DNA of 64,000 nt from Tumebacillus amylolyticus. Its GTDB lineage: Bacteria > Bacillota > Bacilli > Tumebacillales > Tumebacillaceae. How positions within the stretch are numbered: position 1 is the stretch's first letter; each line of letters starts with the position of its first letter. The translations under genes and the position numbers were made by a program. The stretch lies in assembly GCF_016722965.1 (NCBI RefSeq), contig NZ_JAEQNB010000004.1, positions 62,001-126,000 of the forward strand, given 5' to 3'. The notes under the pieces were generated by a model that saw nothing but the letters and a program-made list of their open reading frames with translations, was not told the origin of the DNA and did no database searches. Below, in pieces: positions 8,001-16,595 of this stretch.

Positions 8001-9017
8001 TTACAGGTCTGCAACTTTGACCAATTGCTTGCCGATGTTGTCGCCGCGGAAGAGGCCGAGGAACGCTTCGACGACGTTTTCAAGTCCGTCGACGATGTTC
8101 TCGCGGTATTTGATCTTGCCTTCCATGACCCACTGGCCGAGTTGTTGCATGCCTTCTTTGTGTTGCTTGGCATAGTCGTTGACGATAAACCCTTTGGCGA
8201 GGGCACTGCTTTTCAGCAGTTGCGTGAACACGCGCGGGCCGAGGTCCGGCTTCTCCAAGTTGTACTGGGAGATTTGACCACAGATTGCGATGCGTGCTTG
8301 GAAGTTGATGCGGCTCATGACGGCATCGGTGATTTCGCCGCCGACGTTGTCAAAGTACACGTCTACCCCGTTCGGGCAGGCTTCCTTCAACGCAGCGCGC
8401 ATGTCTGCCGTGGTTTTGTAGTTAATCGCGACATCGAAGCCGAGTTCGTGGGTGAGATACGCGCACTTCTCGTCGTCCCCGGCGATCCCGACCACACGGC
8501 AGCCTTTGATCTTGGCAATCTGGCCGACGATCGTGCCGACAGCACCGGCAGCACCGGAGACGACGACCGTTTCGCCCTCTTGCGGTTGGCCGATTTCAAG
8601 CAGACCGAAGTACGCGGTCAGACCGGGCATCCCGACAACGCCGAGCGCAGTGGAGATCGGCGCGACGGACGGGTCGATTTTCAACAGACCGCGCCCGTTG
8701 GAGACGCTGAAATCTTGCCAACCCAGCAAGCCGACGACCACATCGCCCGGTTGCCAGCGTTCGTTTTTGCTCTCCACGATTTCCCCGACGACGCCCCCTT
8801 GCAGGACTTCGCCGAGTGGATACGGCTCCACGTACGATTTCGCATCGCTCATGCGACCGCGCATGTACGGGTCAACAGACAGATAGAGCGTGCGCACGAG
8901 AACTTGACCGTCCTCCAAGTCAGGAAGAGTCACCTCGCGCAGTTCAAAGTTTTCATCGGCGGGCATCCCGACCGGACGGCTGGTGAGCAGGAACTGGCGG
9001 TTTTTTCGATTCGTCAA
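8001..9017 (-). CDS. NADP-dependent zinc-free MDR oxidoreductase (YfmJ/CurA/prostaglandin reductase type)
   Basis: The 338-residue protein is a medium-chain dehydrogenase/reductase without zinc ligands. It opens with NRQFLLTSRPVGMP and contains SVDPYMRGRM, both typical of the leukotriene B4 12-hydroxydehydrogenase/CurA group. The NADP-binding SGAAGAVG motif is at residues 154-161. These enzymes reduce alpha,beta-unsaturated carbonyls with NADPH and often serve in detoxification. Translation starts at TTG (9017), supported by AAGGAGTG at good spacing. It is monocistronic. Confidence 0.88.
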   Translation of the reverse strand: MTNRKNRQFLLTSRPVGMPADENFELREVTLPDLEDGQVLVRTLYLSVDPYMRGRMSDAKSYVEPYPLGEVLQGGVVGEIVESKNERWQPGDVVVGLLGWQDFSVSNGRGLLKIDPSVAPISTALGVVGMPGLTAYFGLLEIGQPQEGETVVVSGAAGAVGTIVGQIAKIKGCRVVGIAGDDEKCAYLTHELGFDVAINYKTTADMRAALKEACPNGVDVYFDNVGGEITDAVMSRINFQARIAICGQISQYNLEKPDLGPRVFTQLLKSSALAKGFIVNDYAKQHKEGMQQLGQWVMEGKIKYRENIVDGLENVVEAFLGLFRGDNIGKQLVKVADL

Positions 9018-9225
9018 GGTACTTCACTCCTTGTGCAAAGATAGACGCAAGTTGCATATGTATGGGTGGTAGACGTGATTGTATTACTTCATGAATGTAA
9101 CCTACTTTAGATTCGAAAGTCAAGCGTGGTTTGGGCAAGATTCGCAGAGCAAGCAGGAATGGGGCTTGTGTTAGCGAAACGTCTAATACTGTACTACTTA
9201 TCTTTTAAAAAGGAAGGGTCGATCC

Positions 9226-11967
9226 ATGAACATTAAAACAAAGCTCTACACAGGGTTTGGAGCGGTCCTTGCGTTGGTGATTTTGATGCTGTTGTTGGTT
9301 TTGAACATGCTCAGCAACTTGAACGGCAGCATGAATGACATCGTGAAGGACCGCTATGCGAAGCTAAAAAACGTAACGGCTGTGCGGTACGAAATCAGCA
9401 ACATCAACCGTGAACTCTACTCTTTGGTGTTGGACAACAAGCAGAGTGCCCTGGACACGACGGTGCAAGACATTACCGCTTCCAAGACGCGGGAAGAACA
9501 AGCGATGCAACTCCTTGAAAAATCTGTGGAGATTGACGATGCCAAGACATACGTCGCCCAACTCCGCACGCAGAGCATCTCGTTTGACCGGAATCTCAAC
9601 CGCTTGATCGAAATGGCGCGCGCCGGTCAACATGAGGACGCCGTGGCGTTGTTGCAAGGCAACTTGCAGATTGATCGGATCGCGTTGTTCGATACGGTGG
9701 AGCAGTTAAAAGCCGTGCAGGAAAACCGGATGGAGACTGCGTTGCAGGACGCGACCAAAACCTACAACTTGGCTGTAAAATTCACGGTGGGCTTGATTTT
9801 GTTCTCGCTGATCGTCGGCGGCTTCATTGCATTCGGGGTTGTGCGCAGCACGACCGGTTCCCTGCGCTATGTCGCATCGGTCATCACCCGCGTCACAGAA
9901 GGGTCCAAGGAAGACTTGCCGCGCATCGAAGTGAAAACGCAGGACGAGGTCGGTGAAATCTCCAAAGCTTTCAACGCCATGGCGGAGGCTCTGGAAGACC
10001 ACGCCCGCCACGAGCGCGAGTTCCAAGCGGCCATCCAAGAGCAAAGCTGGTTGAAGACCAAGTTTGCCGAGATCACGACGATGTACCAAGGCGTGCAAGA
10101 CCTGCAATCGCTCGCCGGTTTGCTGATGTCGAAGCTCGCACCTTTGGTTTCGGCCAGCTATGGAGTCTTCTATCTAAGAGAAGGAGTCCGCGACCAACAG
10201 CGTCTGGTGAAGTTGGCGGCGTACGCCGACAACGAACAAGACCTCGCAGCAGAGGGCTTCCGCATCGGCGAAGGCTTGGTCGGTCAATGTGCGCAGGAGA
10301 ATCGCGCCATTCTGCTGACCGACATCCCGGACGGGTACATACGCATCACCTCGGGACTGGGTTCCGCCACTCCCACTTGTATCTTGGTCCTGCCCGTTGA
10401 GTACGAAGGTCAAGTGCGGGCCGTGATCGAGTTGGCGTCGTTCGAACCCTTCACGGACAGCCAACGCACCCTGCTCAACCAAGTGGTGGAAAACGTCGGC
10501 ACCACGATCAACTCGATCGCCTACCACATGCAAGTGGAAAAACTGCTCAAAGAATCGCAGGCGATGACCGAAGAGTTGCAAAGCCAGTCCGAAGAATTGC
10601 AACTCCAACAGGAAGAACTCAAAACGATCAACGAAAAGCTGGAGGAGCAATACAACAACTCCGAGACGAAAACCCGCGAGTTGCAGAAAACCAAAGTGGA
10701 CTTGGAAGACAAGGCCCGCCAATTGGTGCTCTCCTCGAAGTACAAGTCGGAATTCCTCGCCAACATGTCGCATGAATTGCGGACTCCGCTGAACTCGCTG
10801 TTGATCCTCGCCCAGATGCTGGCGGAGAATGTGGACGGCAACTTGAGTCAGAAGCAGATCGACTTTGCGAATACCATCCATGCTTCCGGCAACGACTTGC
10901 TGAACTTGATCAACGACGTCCTCGATCTCTCCAAAGTGGAATCGGGCAAGATGGACGTTCATTTAGAAGAAATTCTGCTCGAAGACGTGCGACGGTTCGC
11001 AGAACGACAATTCGAACCTCTCGCCCGTCAAAAAGGGCTTGCTTTCACCGTGAACGTTCACGCCAATGTGCCGGGCGCCGTCTACACAGACGAAGTGCGA
11101 CTCCAACAGATCGTGAAAAACTTGCTCTCCAACGCGTTCAAGTTCACCGAAGCGGGCGGGGTACACCTCGACATTCGCCTCGCAGAAAACCGAGCATTTG
11201 CAGAAGGCACGCCCTTGGCGCAATCGCCGTCCGTGCTGGCGATTTCCGTCACCGACACCGGGATTGGCATCCCGAAATCCAAGCAAGAAGTGATCTTCGA
11301 AGCGTTCCGTCAAGCGGACGGCACCACATCCCGCAAGTACGGCGGCACGGGACTCGGCCTCTCGATCTCCCGCGAGATCGCGCAACTCTTGGGCGGAACT
11401 CTGGAAGTGATCTCGGTCGAGGGCCGTGGTTCCACGTTCACATTCTATCTGCCAACTGAGTATCAACCGACGCAAGGCGTAACGAGTGCGGCGCTTTTTG
11501 ACGCAAACGAAGAGGCGGAAGTGGCCGTCACGCTCGCAGACGCTGAAACTGAGATTTCGACCCCCGACAACGTGACGGCTGCAGAATGCCCCTTGGAAGG
11601 GAAAAAAGTGTTGCTGGTCGATGACGACATGCGCAACATCTTCGCGTTGACGACCGCGCTGGAAGCTCAGCAGATGAAAGTGATCTTTGCAGAAAACGGG
11701 CGCGAAGGCGTGGAGATGCTCCGCGAGAACCTCGACGTGGACTTGGTGCTGATGGATATTATGATGCCGGAGATGGATGGATATGAGGCGATGCGCTTGA
11801 TCCGCCAGATACCGGGCGGGGAAGACCTGCCGATCATCGCCTTGACAGCCAAAGCGATGAAAAACGACCGGGCGAAGTGCATCGACGCCGGGGCATCCGA
11901 TTACATCTCCAAACCGTTGAATTTGGAGCAGTTGTTCTCGTTGATGCGGGTGTGGTTGTATCGGTAA
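9226..11967 (+). CDS. Hybrid sensor histidine kinase (4HB sensor, HAMP, GAF, HisKA, HATPase, receiver)
   Basis: The 913-residue protein has a membrane segment at about 8-30, a 155-residue extracytoplasmic four-helix-bundle sensor, and a second membrane segment at about 187-207. HAMP (208-262), GAF (about 290-440) and a Gln/Glu-rich coiled coil (440-500) follow. The HisKA motif has its phospho-acceptor His at 516 (MSHELRTPL). The ATPase domain shows N (NLLSNAFKFT), DTGIGI and GGTGLGL boxes, and the C-terminal receiver carries Asp844 (LMDIMMPEMDG). The receiver with a second kinase encoded downstream suggests a phosphorelay or cross-talk within the operon. The stimulus is unknown. The ATG has a weak AAGGAAGGG site. 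Confidence 0.9.
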   Translation: MNIKTKLYTGFGAVLALVILMLLLVLNMLSNLNGSMNDIVKDRYAKLKNVTAVRYEISNINRELYSLVLDNKQSALDTTVQDITASKTREEQAMQLLEKSVEIDDAKTYVAQLRTQSISFDRNLNRLIEMARAGQHEDAVALLQGNLQIDRIALFDTVEQLKAVQENRMETALQDATKTYNLAVKFTVGLILFSLIVGGFIAFGVVRSTTGSLRYVASVITRVTEGSKEDLPRIEVKTQDEVGEISKAFNAMAEALEDHARHEREFQAAIQEQSWLKTKFAEITTMYQGVQDLQSLAGLLMSKLAPLVSASYGVFYLREGVRDQQRLVKLAAYADNEQDLAAEGFRIGEGLVGQCAQENRAILLTDIPDGYIRITSGLGSATPTCILVLPVEYEGQVRAVIELASFEPFTDSQRTLLNQVVENVGTTINSIAYHMQVEKLLKESQAMTEELQSQSEELQLQQEELKTINEKLEEQYNNSETKTRELQKTKVDLEDKARQLVLSSKYKSEFLANMSHELRTPLNSLLILAQMLAENVDGNLSQKQIDFANTIHASGNDLLNLINDVLDLSKVESGKMDVHLEEILLEDVRRFAERQFEPLARQKGLAFTVNVHANVPGAVYTDEVRLQQIVKNLLSNAFKFTEAGGVHLDIRLAENRAFAEGTPLAQSPSVLAISVTDTGIGIPKSKQEVIFEAFRQADGTTSRKYGGTGLGLSISREIAQLLGGTLEVISVEGRGSTFTFYLPTEYQPTQGVTSAALFDANEEAEVAVTLADAETEISTPDNVTAAECPLEGKKVLLVDDDMRNIFALTTALEAQQMKVIFAENGREGVEMLRENLDVDLVLMDIMMPEMDGYEAMRLIRQIPGGEDLPIIALTAKAMKNDRAKCIDAGASDYISKPLNLEQLFSLMRVWLYR

Positions 11968-11993
11968 GCGGGCAGAGAGGAGGAGCACGCCAT

Positions 11994-12860
11994 ATGGAAG
12001 AGTTTGATGACGTGCGGCGGGACGCTCATGACTTCTTGGAGATTGGAGAAGTCGAGCGTATCGAGATGCAGCTTCTCATGGAAGGAATCTACCGGCTCCA
12101 CGGATTTGATTTTAAGAATTATTCGTTGCCGTTCCTCAACCGCCGCATCCAGCACCGGATGCGGGCGGAGAAACTGCATTCGATCTCGGCGTTGCAGGAT
12201 AAAGTCCTGCACGATCCGAAAGTGATGGAACGCATGCTGAACGACTTTTCCGTCAATGTCACGGAGATGTTCCGTGACCCGTCGTTTTTCCGGGCGTTTC
12301 GTCAGCGCGTCGTGCCGATCTTGCGCGAGTATCCGTACATCCGCATCTGGCATGCCGGTTGCTCGACGGGCGAAGAAGTCTATTCGATGGCGATCCTCTT
12401 GCATGAAGTTGGTTTGTATCAAAAAGCTCGGCTGTATGCGACCGACATGAACGAAAAAAGCCTCCAGCGGGCGGAACGTGGTGAGTTTCCGCTCCAGCGC
12501 ATGCAGCTTTACACCAAGAACTACCTCAACGCCGGAGGGTCCAAGGCATTTTCAGAGTATTACAGCGCTATACATGAAACAGTGGCGTTCCATCCATTTT
12601 TGCGAGAGAACATCGTGTTCGCGCAACATAATTTGGTGACGGACCGCTCGTTTAATGAGTTTCATGTGATTGTTTGCCGCAACGTCATGATCTACTTTGA
12701 TCAGTCGTTACAAAACCGTGTACACGGGCTGTTCTATGACAGCTTGAGCGACGGGGGCATCCTTGCGCTTGGCAGTCGGGAAGGGCTGGCGCTGACGAAA
12801 CTCGCCGTTCACTATGAGGAAGTCGATCCAGCTGAGAAGTTGTACCGGAAGATCAAATAA
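11994..12860 (+). CDS. CheR-type protein-glutamate O-methyltransferase
   Basis: The 288-residue protein has the CheR N-terminal helical domain (residues 25-95, containing NRRIQHRMR) and the SAM-binding methyltransferase domain with HAGCSTGEE at 120-128 and CRNVMIYF near 230. The ATG follows AGGAGG at the end of the kinase gene. No cheB, and no other chemotaxis gene, is adjacent. It is sandwiched between two kinases, as in stress or phosphosignalling modules where CheR-like proteins modify sensor components. It may methylate Glu residues in the sensor of the upstream kinase or in a receptor encoded elsewhere; this is inference. Confidence 0.88.
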   Translation: MEEFDDVRRDAHDFLEIGEVERIEMQLLMEGIYRLHGFDFKNYSLPFLNRRIQHRMRAEKLHSISALQDKVLHDPKVMERMLNDFSVNVTEMFRDPSFFRAFRQRVVPILREYPYIRIWHAGCSTGEEVYSMAILLHEVGLYQKARLYATDMNEKSLQRAERGEFPLQRMQLYTKNYLNAGGSKAFSEYYSAIHETVAFHPFLRENIVFAQHNLVTDRSFNEFHVIVCRNVMIYFDQSLQNRVHGLFYDSLSDGGILALGSREGLALTKLAVHYEEVDPAEKLYRKIK

Positions 12861-12872
12861 TGAGGCGATGAC

Positions 12873-14753
12873 ATGGGACTGAATCAACAGGAAGTCAACA
12901 TCCTCATGGTCGATGACCGACCCGAAAACTTGTTGGCGCTCGAAGCGGTGTTGCAACAACCGCACTACCGTTTGGTCAGCGCAACTTCGGGAGAGGAAGC
13001 GTTGAAGTGTGTATTAAAGGAAGAGTTTGCGGTGATTCTGCTCGATGTGCAGATGCCGGGGATGAACGGATTTGAAACCGCCAAGCTGATCAAAGCCCGC
13101 GAACGCTCCCGACACATCCCGATCATCTTCATTACGGCGATTCACCAAGCGACCGAACATGTCCATCACGGCTATGCGGTGGGGGCGAACGATTATATTT
13201 TCAAGCCGTTCCACCCCGACACGCTTCGTCTGAAAGTGGAGAGTTTCGTAAAAATCCACCGCGACCGCGAGATTTTAAAGCAGCGCACGCGCGAGTTGGA
13301 GGAAGCCAACAAGTTGCTCAAACGGACTTCCTCGGAGTTGCGCCGTACAGAAGCGTTGGCAAGGATGATCGGCGAAACGTCACGGGACACCATCGTCACC
13401 TACGAGGAAGCCGGCACGATTCTCTCTGTCAATTCGGCCGTGGTTGAGATGTTCGGGTATGAGCCGTCCGCTTTGCAAGGAAAACCGGTGTCCACGCTCG
13501 TCGAAGTGGCGGGCCTGGGCATCGGAAAGACGGTGGAATCGACAGCTGTGCGTCTTGATGGGACCTCGTTCCCGGTGGACATGCAAATCGGGGAAGCGTC
13601 GCTTGAGGGCCAGCACATCTACGTCTGCTCGATTCGCGACATCACAGAGCGCAAGCAGATCGAAGCGGCACGCACCGAACAATACCACCTGTTAGAAAAC
13701 TTGGTGGTCGAGCGCACGCAGGATTTGTTCCGCTCGCAGGAGCGGTTCCGCAAAATTTTTCAGTCGAGCCCGAGCGCGATTGCGATCCGTTCCTTGCTCG
13801 ACTGTCGCTATCTGGACGTGAACGACTACTGGGTGGATGTGACCGGATACAGCGCGGACGATGTCCGTGGGGCGACCTCCGACCTGCTGCGCTTGACCCC
13901 TTGGGGCGAGGAAGAACGGCTGACACCTCATCAACCGGAATGGCAGCGAAGCGTGCGCAATGCACGCGTTTCCTATGAGACCGCCTCCGGCGTTGTGCGC
14001 CAAGGCTTGCTCTCCACAGAGGAGATCGAGTTGCACGGCGAACCGTGTCAGTTGATCTTGATCACCGACATCACCGACCGGATGATGTTTGAGAAAGAGA
14101 TGGCGCGCTTGGAGCGTCTCAACTTGATCGGCGAGATGGGGGCGGGGATCGCGCACGAAATTCGCAACCCGATGACCACCGTGCGCGGCTTCCTCCAAAT
14201 GTCCAGGAAAAACGCAAACCCGCCCTCGTACGAAAACATTGAACTCATGGTCGCCGAGCTCGACCGGGCGAACGCGATCATCACCGAATTCTTGACGCTT
14301 GCCAAGAACAAGACAACCAATCGCGAAGCCACAAGCCTCAACAACATCGTCGACGCGATCTTCCCGCTGATTCAAGCGGAAGCGTTGATGTCTGACAAAG
14401 ACGTGAAGTTGGAGCTGACCGACATCCCGAACTTGGACTTGGATGAAAAAGAAATTCGGCAGGTCATCTTGAACCTCGCGCTCAACGGTTTGGAAGCGAT
14501 GTCTTCCGGCGGGTTGCTCACAATTCGCACCGGACGTGACGAGGGAGACGTGGTGCTGGAAATCTGCGACCAAGGGCCGGGCATCCCGCCCGAGATGTTG
14601 GAGAAGATCGGCACCCCGTTTGTCACGACCAAGGAGACAGGCACCGGGCTTGGTCTCGCCGTCTGCTACAGCGTAGCCGCTCGCCACGGAGCCCGGATTG
14701 AGGTCAAAACGGGCGAGACCGGCACGACGTTCCTCGTGAGATTCGCGCTCTAA
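12873..14753 (+). CDS. Response regulator/PAS/histidine kinase fusion
   Basis: The 626-residue soluble protein starts with a receiver domain (acceptor Asp58 in LLDVQMPGMNG), followed by a coiled coil, two PAS domains (about 150-265 and 285-400) and a C-terminal kinase. The kinase has a HisKA motif with His428 (GIAHEIRNPMTTV) and an ATPase domain ending in GTGLGLAVCYS, similar to sporulation-kinase (KinA/KinB-like) transmitters. It lies 12 nt after cheR in the same operon. The N-terminal receiver makes it a likely target of the hybrid kinase, so the module probably integrates two signals. Confidence 0.9.
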   Translation: MGLNQQEVNILMVDDRPENLLALEAVLQQPHYRLVSATSGEEALKCVLKEEFAVILLDVQMPGMNGFETAKLIKARERSRHIPIIFITAIHQATEHVHHGYAVGANDYIFKPFHPDTLRLKVESFVKIHRDREILKQRTRELEEANKLLKRTSSELRRTEALARMIGETSRDTIVTYEEAGTILSVNSAVVEMFGYEPSALQGKPVSTLVEVAGLGIGKTVESTAVRLDGTSFPVDMQIGEASLEGQHIYVCSIRDITERKQIEAARTEQYHLLENLVVERTQDLFRSQERFRKIFQSSPSAIAIRSLLDCRYLDVNDYWVDVTGYSADDVRGATSDLLRLTPWGEEERLTPHQPEWQRSVRNARVSYETASGVVRQGLLSTEEIELHGEPCQLILITDITDRMMFEKEMARLERLNLIGEMGAGIAHEIRNPMTTVRGFLQMSRKNANPPSYENIELMVAELDRANAIITEFLTLAKNKTTNREATSLNNIVDAIFPLIQAEALMSDKDVKLELTDIPNLDLDEKEIRQVILNLALNGLEAMSSGGLLTIRTGRDEGDVVLEICDQGPGIPPEMLEKIGTPFVTTKETGTGLGLAVCYSVAARHGARIEVKTGETGTTFLVRFAL

Positions 14754-14770
14754 GTGCATCGAGATATGAA

Positions 14771-14806
14771 AAAAGCCCAAGGACGGAAGTCCTTGGGCTT
14801 TATTAT
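14771..14806 (+). terminator. Intrinsic terminator of the signalling operon
   Basis: AAGCCCAAGGAC pairs with GTCCTTGGGCTT (12 bp) and is followed by a short T-rich stretch. Confidence 0.85.
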
Positions 14807-15022
14807 GTGTAGTTTGCCAGACAGGAGTGACTGTCGAAACATCGCATGCCCTACCTCTCATGCGACCATATGGCTCCTGGGCCACGCCTGTTGTGAATCG
14901 TGGGAAAGTCTAAGATCTTGTACACACACCAATATGACAAATTAGATCTCTGCATTAACACTCTTGTCCAGCTACCTTGCGATTCACTTAGTATACACGG
15001 GAATTTACAGAGATGCAAGCCT
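14807..15022. other. Gene-free spacer
   Basis: I see no convincing gene, RNA or repeat in these roughly 215 bp; the short frames here lack ribosome binding sites. Confidence 0.6.
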
Positions 15023-15051
15023 TTGGCAAAACGTTACAGATCGGGTATGCT
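15023..15051 (+). promoter_or_regulatory. SigA-type promoter of the NUDIX gene
   Basis: TTGGCA and TATGCT are separated by 17 bp, about 40 bp before the NUDIX start codon. Confidence 0.65.
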
Positions 15052-15092
15052 GAATTTACCAAATAAAACGAGGTTCGAAATGAGGCAGATTC

Positions 15093-15536
15093 ATGTCGAA
15101 GTGGTTTACGATGCCCGTTGCGGTGCATCTGTTTTTTGTGCGCGATGGAGAAATTTTGCTGCTGAGACGCTTCAACACCGGGTACGAGGACGGCAACTAC
15201 AGCGTGCCGGCCGGGCATCTGGACGGCGGGGAAGAAGTGATCTCGGCGGCGATTCGCGAGGCGCACGAAGAGTGCGGCGTGGTGATCAAGCCTGCTGACG
15301 TGCAAGTCGTAGGCGTCATGCATCGCCGTGCGAACGATGAACGCGTGGATTTTTACGTATCCGTTTCCGTTTGGTCGGGGGAAGTGGTCAACACCGAGCC
15401 GGACAAGTGTGACGATCTGTCGTGGTTTGGGCTCGATGAATTGCCCGACAATATGATTCCGTATGTCCGCAAAGCGATTGAAAATTACCACGCAGGGGTT
15501 TGGTTTGACAGTTACGGTTGGCAACCGGGAGAGTGA
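15093..15536 (+). CDS. NUDIX hydrolase
   Basis: The 147-residue protein has a complete Nudix box at residues 41-63 (G-x5-E-x7-REAHEECGV) inside a standard alpha/beta/alpha fold. Such enzymes cleave nucleoside diphosphates linked to another group, and small ones like this often sanitise oxidised nucleotides. The substrate cannot be told from sequence. GAGGCAG lies upstream of the ATG. The S41 peptidase gene follows after 9 nt, so the two are likely co-transcribed. Confidence 0.88.
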   Translation: MSKWFTMPVAVHLFFVRDGEILLLRRFNTGYEDGNYSVPAGHLDGGEEVISAAIREAHEECGVVIKPADVQVVGVMHRRANDERVDFYVSVSVWSGEVVNTEPDKCDDLSWFGLDELPDNMIPYVRKAIENYHAGVWFDSYGWQPGE

Positions 15537-15545
15537 GGGAGTTCG

Positions 15546-16502
15546 ATGTTTCAAGGAGCGGTGATTGAAGAGTTGGCGGTGCAACTGGCACGGGAGTATG
15601 TGTTTCCCGAAGTCGGCGAGGAGATGGCGGAAGTCCTCCTCGGCAAGTGGAAAGCAGGCGGCTATGACGGAGATCAATCGCCGCAGGAGTTCGCTTTGCA
15701 ACTGACAGACGATTTGCGGGCGGTCTGTCGAGATCTGCATGTGCGAGTCGTCTACAACGAGACGCCGAGTGAACGTTCTCCAAGGGATGCCTCCTCGCTT
15801 CGGCGCCATCTTGAATTGATGAATTTTGGCTTTTCAAAAGTCGAGCGGCTGGCAGGGAATGTCGGCTACCTCAAGATGGACGCGTTTCATTCTCCAGATC
15901 TGGCCGGCGACACGCTGCGCGGGGCGATGGCCTTTTTGAAGCACACGGGGGCGATGATTCTCGACATGCGGGAGAATTCGGGCGGGCAACCGGAGATGGT
16001 GCAATTGCTGTGTTCGTACTTTTTGGGAGCAGAGCCGGTGTTGCTCAATACGATTTATTCCCGTCGCACGAACTCGACGCAAGAGTATTGGAGTTTGCCG
16101 TACGTGCCGGAAGCGCGGTATCTCGGGAAGCCGGTCTATGTGCTGACTTCTCGCCGGACGTTCTCGGCGGCGGAGGAGTTGACGTACAACTTGCAACAAC
16201 TGAAGCGGGCGACCATCGTCGGAGAAGTGACGCGCGGCGGCGCGAATCCGGGCGGGATGGTGAAAGTACACGAGAATTTCTCCGTGTTCATTCCCATGAA
16301 GCGTTCGATCAACCCGATCACCCAAACGAATTGGGAAGGCAAGGGTGTCACACCGCATGTTGCACTCGAAGCGGACGCCGCGTTTGAGTGGGCGTATCGT
16401 GAAGCGCTGAAGGAGATCGCAGAAGAGGTCTCCCTGCGACCGGAGGCGTATGGGAACGGTCGTTTTTTAAAAGAATTGCATACGGCTGCAGATCGCGAGT
16501 AG
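15546..16502 (+). CDS. S41-family serine peptidase, cytosolic, without PDZ domain
   Basis: The 318-residue protein has the S41 (tail-specific/C-terminal-processing) catalytic core. This includes the DMRENSGGQPE segment (140-150) and the nucleophile region TSRRTFSAAEE with Ser207 and Glu210. It has an N-terminal helical domain like interphotoreceptor retinoid-binding-type S41 members, but no signal peptide and no PDZ domain, so it differs from CtpA/CtpB. The role is unknown. The ATG follows GAGGGAG at the end of the NUDIX gene, and a terminator follows the stop. Confidence 0.82.
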   Translation: MFQGAVIEELAVQLAREYVFPEVGEEMAEVLLGKWKAGGYDGDQSPQEFALQLTDDLRAVCRDLHVRVVYNETPSERSPRDASSLRRHLELMNFGFSKVERLAGNVGYLKMDAFHSPDLAGDTLRGAMAFLKHTGAMILDMRENSGGQPEMVQLLCSYFLGAEPVLLNTIYSRRTNSTQEYWSLPYVPEARYLGKPVYVLTSRRTFSAAEELTYNLQQLKRATIVGEVTRGGANPGGMVKVHENFSVFIPMKRSINPITQTNWEGKGVTPHVALEADAAFEWAYREALKEIAEEVSLRPEAYGNGRFLKELHTAADRE

Positions 16503-16508
16503 TCTGTG

Positions 16509-16543
16509 AAAAAACGCATCTCCGCGGGGGAGGTGCGTTTTTG
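16509..16543 (+). terminator. Intrinsic terminator
   Basis: AACGCATCTCC pairs (with one G-T) to GGAGGTGCGTT and is followed by a T tract. A TATAAT at 16558-16563 just after it may be the -10 of the polyphosphate operon. Confidence 0.8.
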
Positions 16544-16595
16544 TGTGGACGCAGTGGTATAATATCTGTAGAAATCAAGAAAAAGTGGGGATTCT

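Noticed and set aside
14754-14945. 63-codon frame after the response-regulator kinase
   Set aside because: It covers an intrinsic terminator and has no ribosome binding site.
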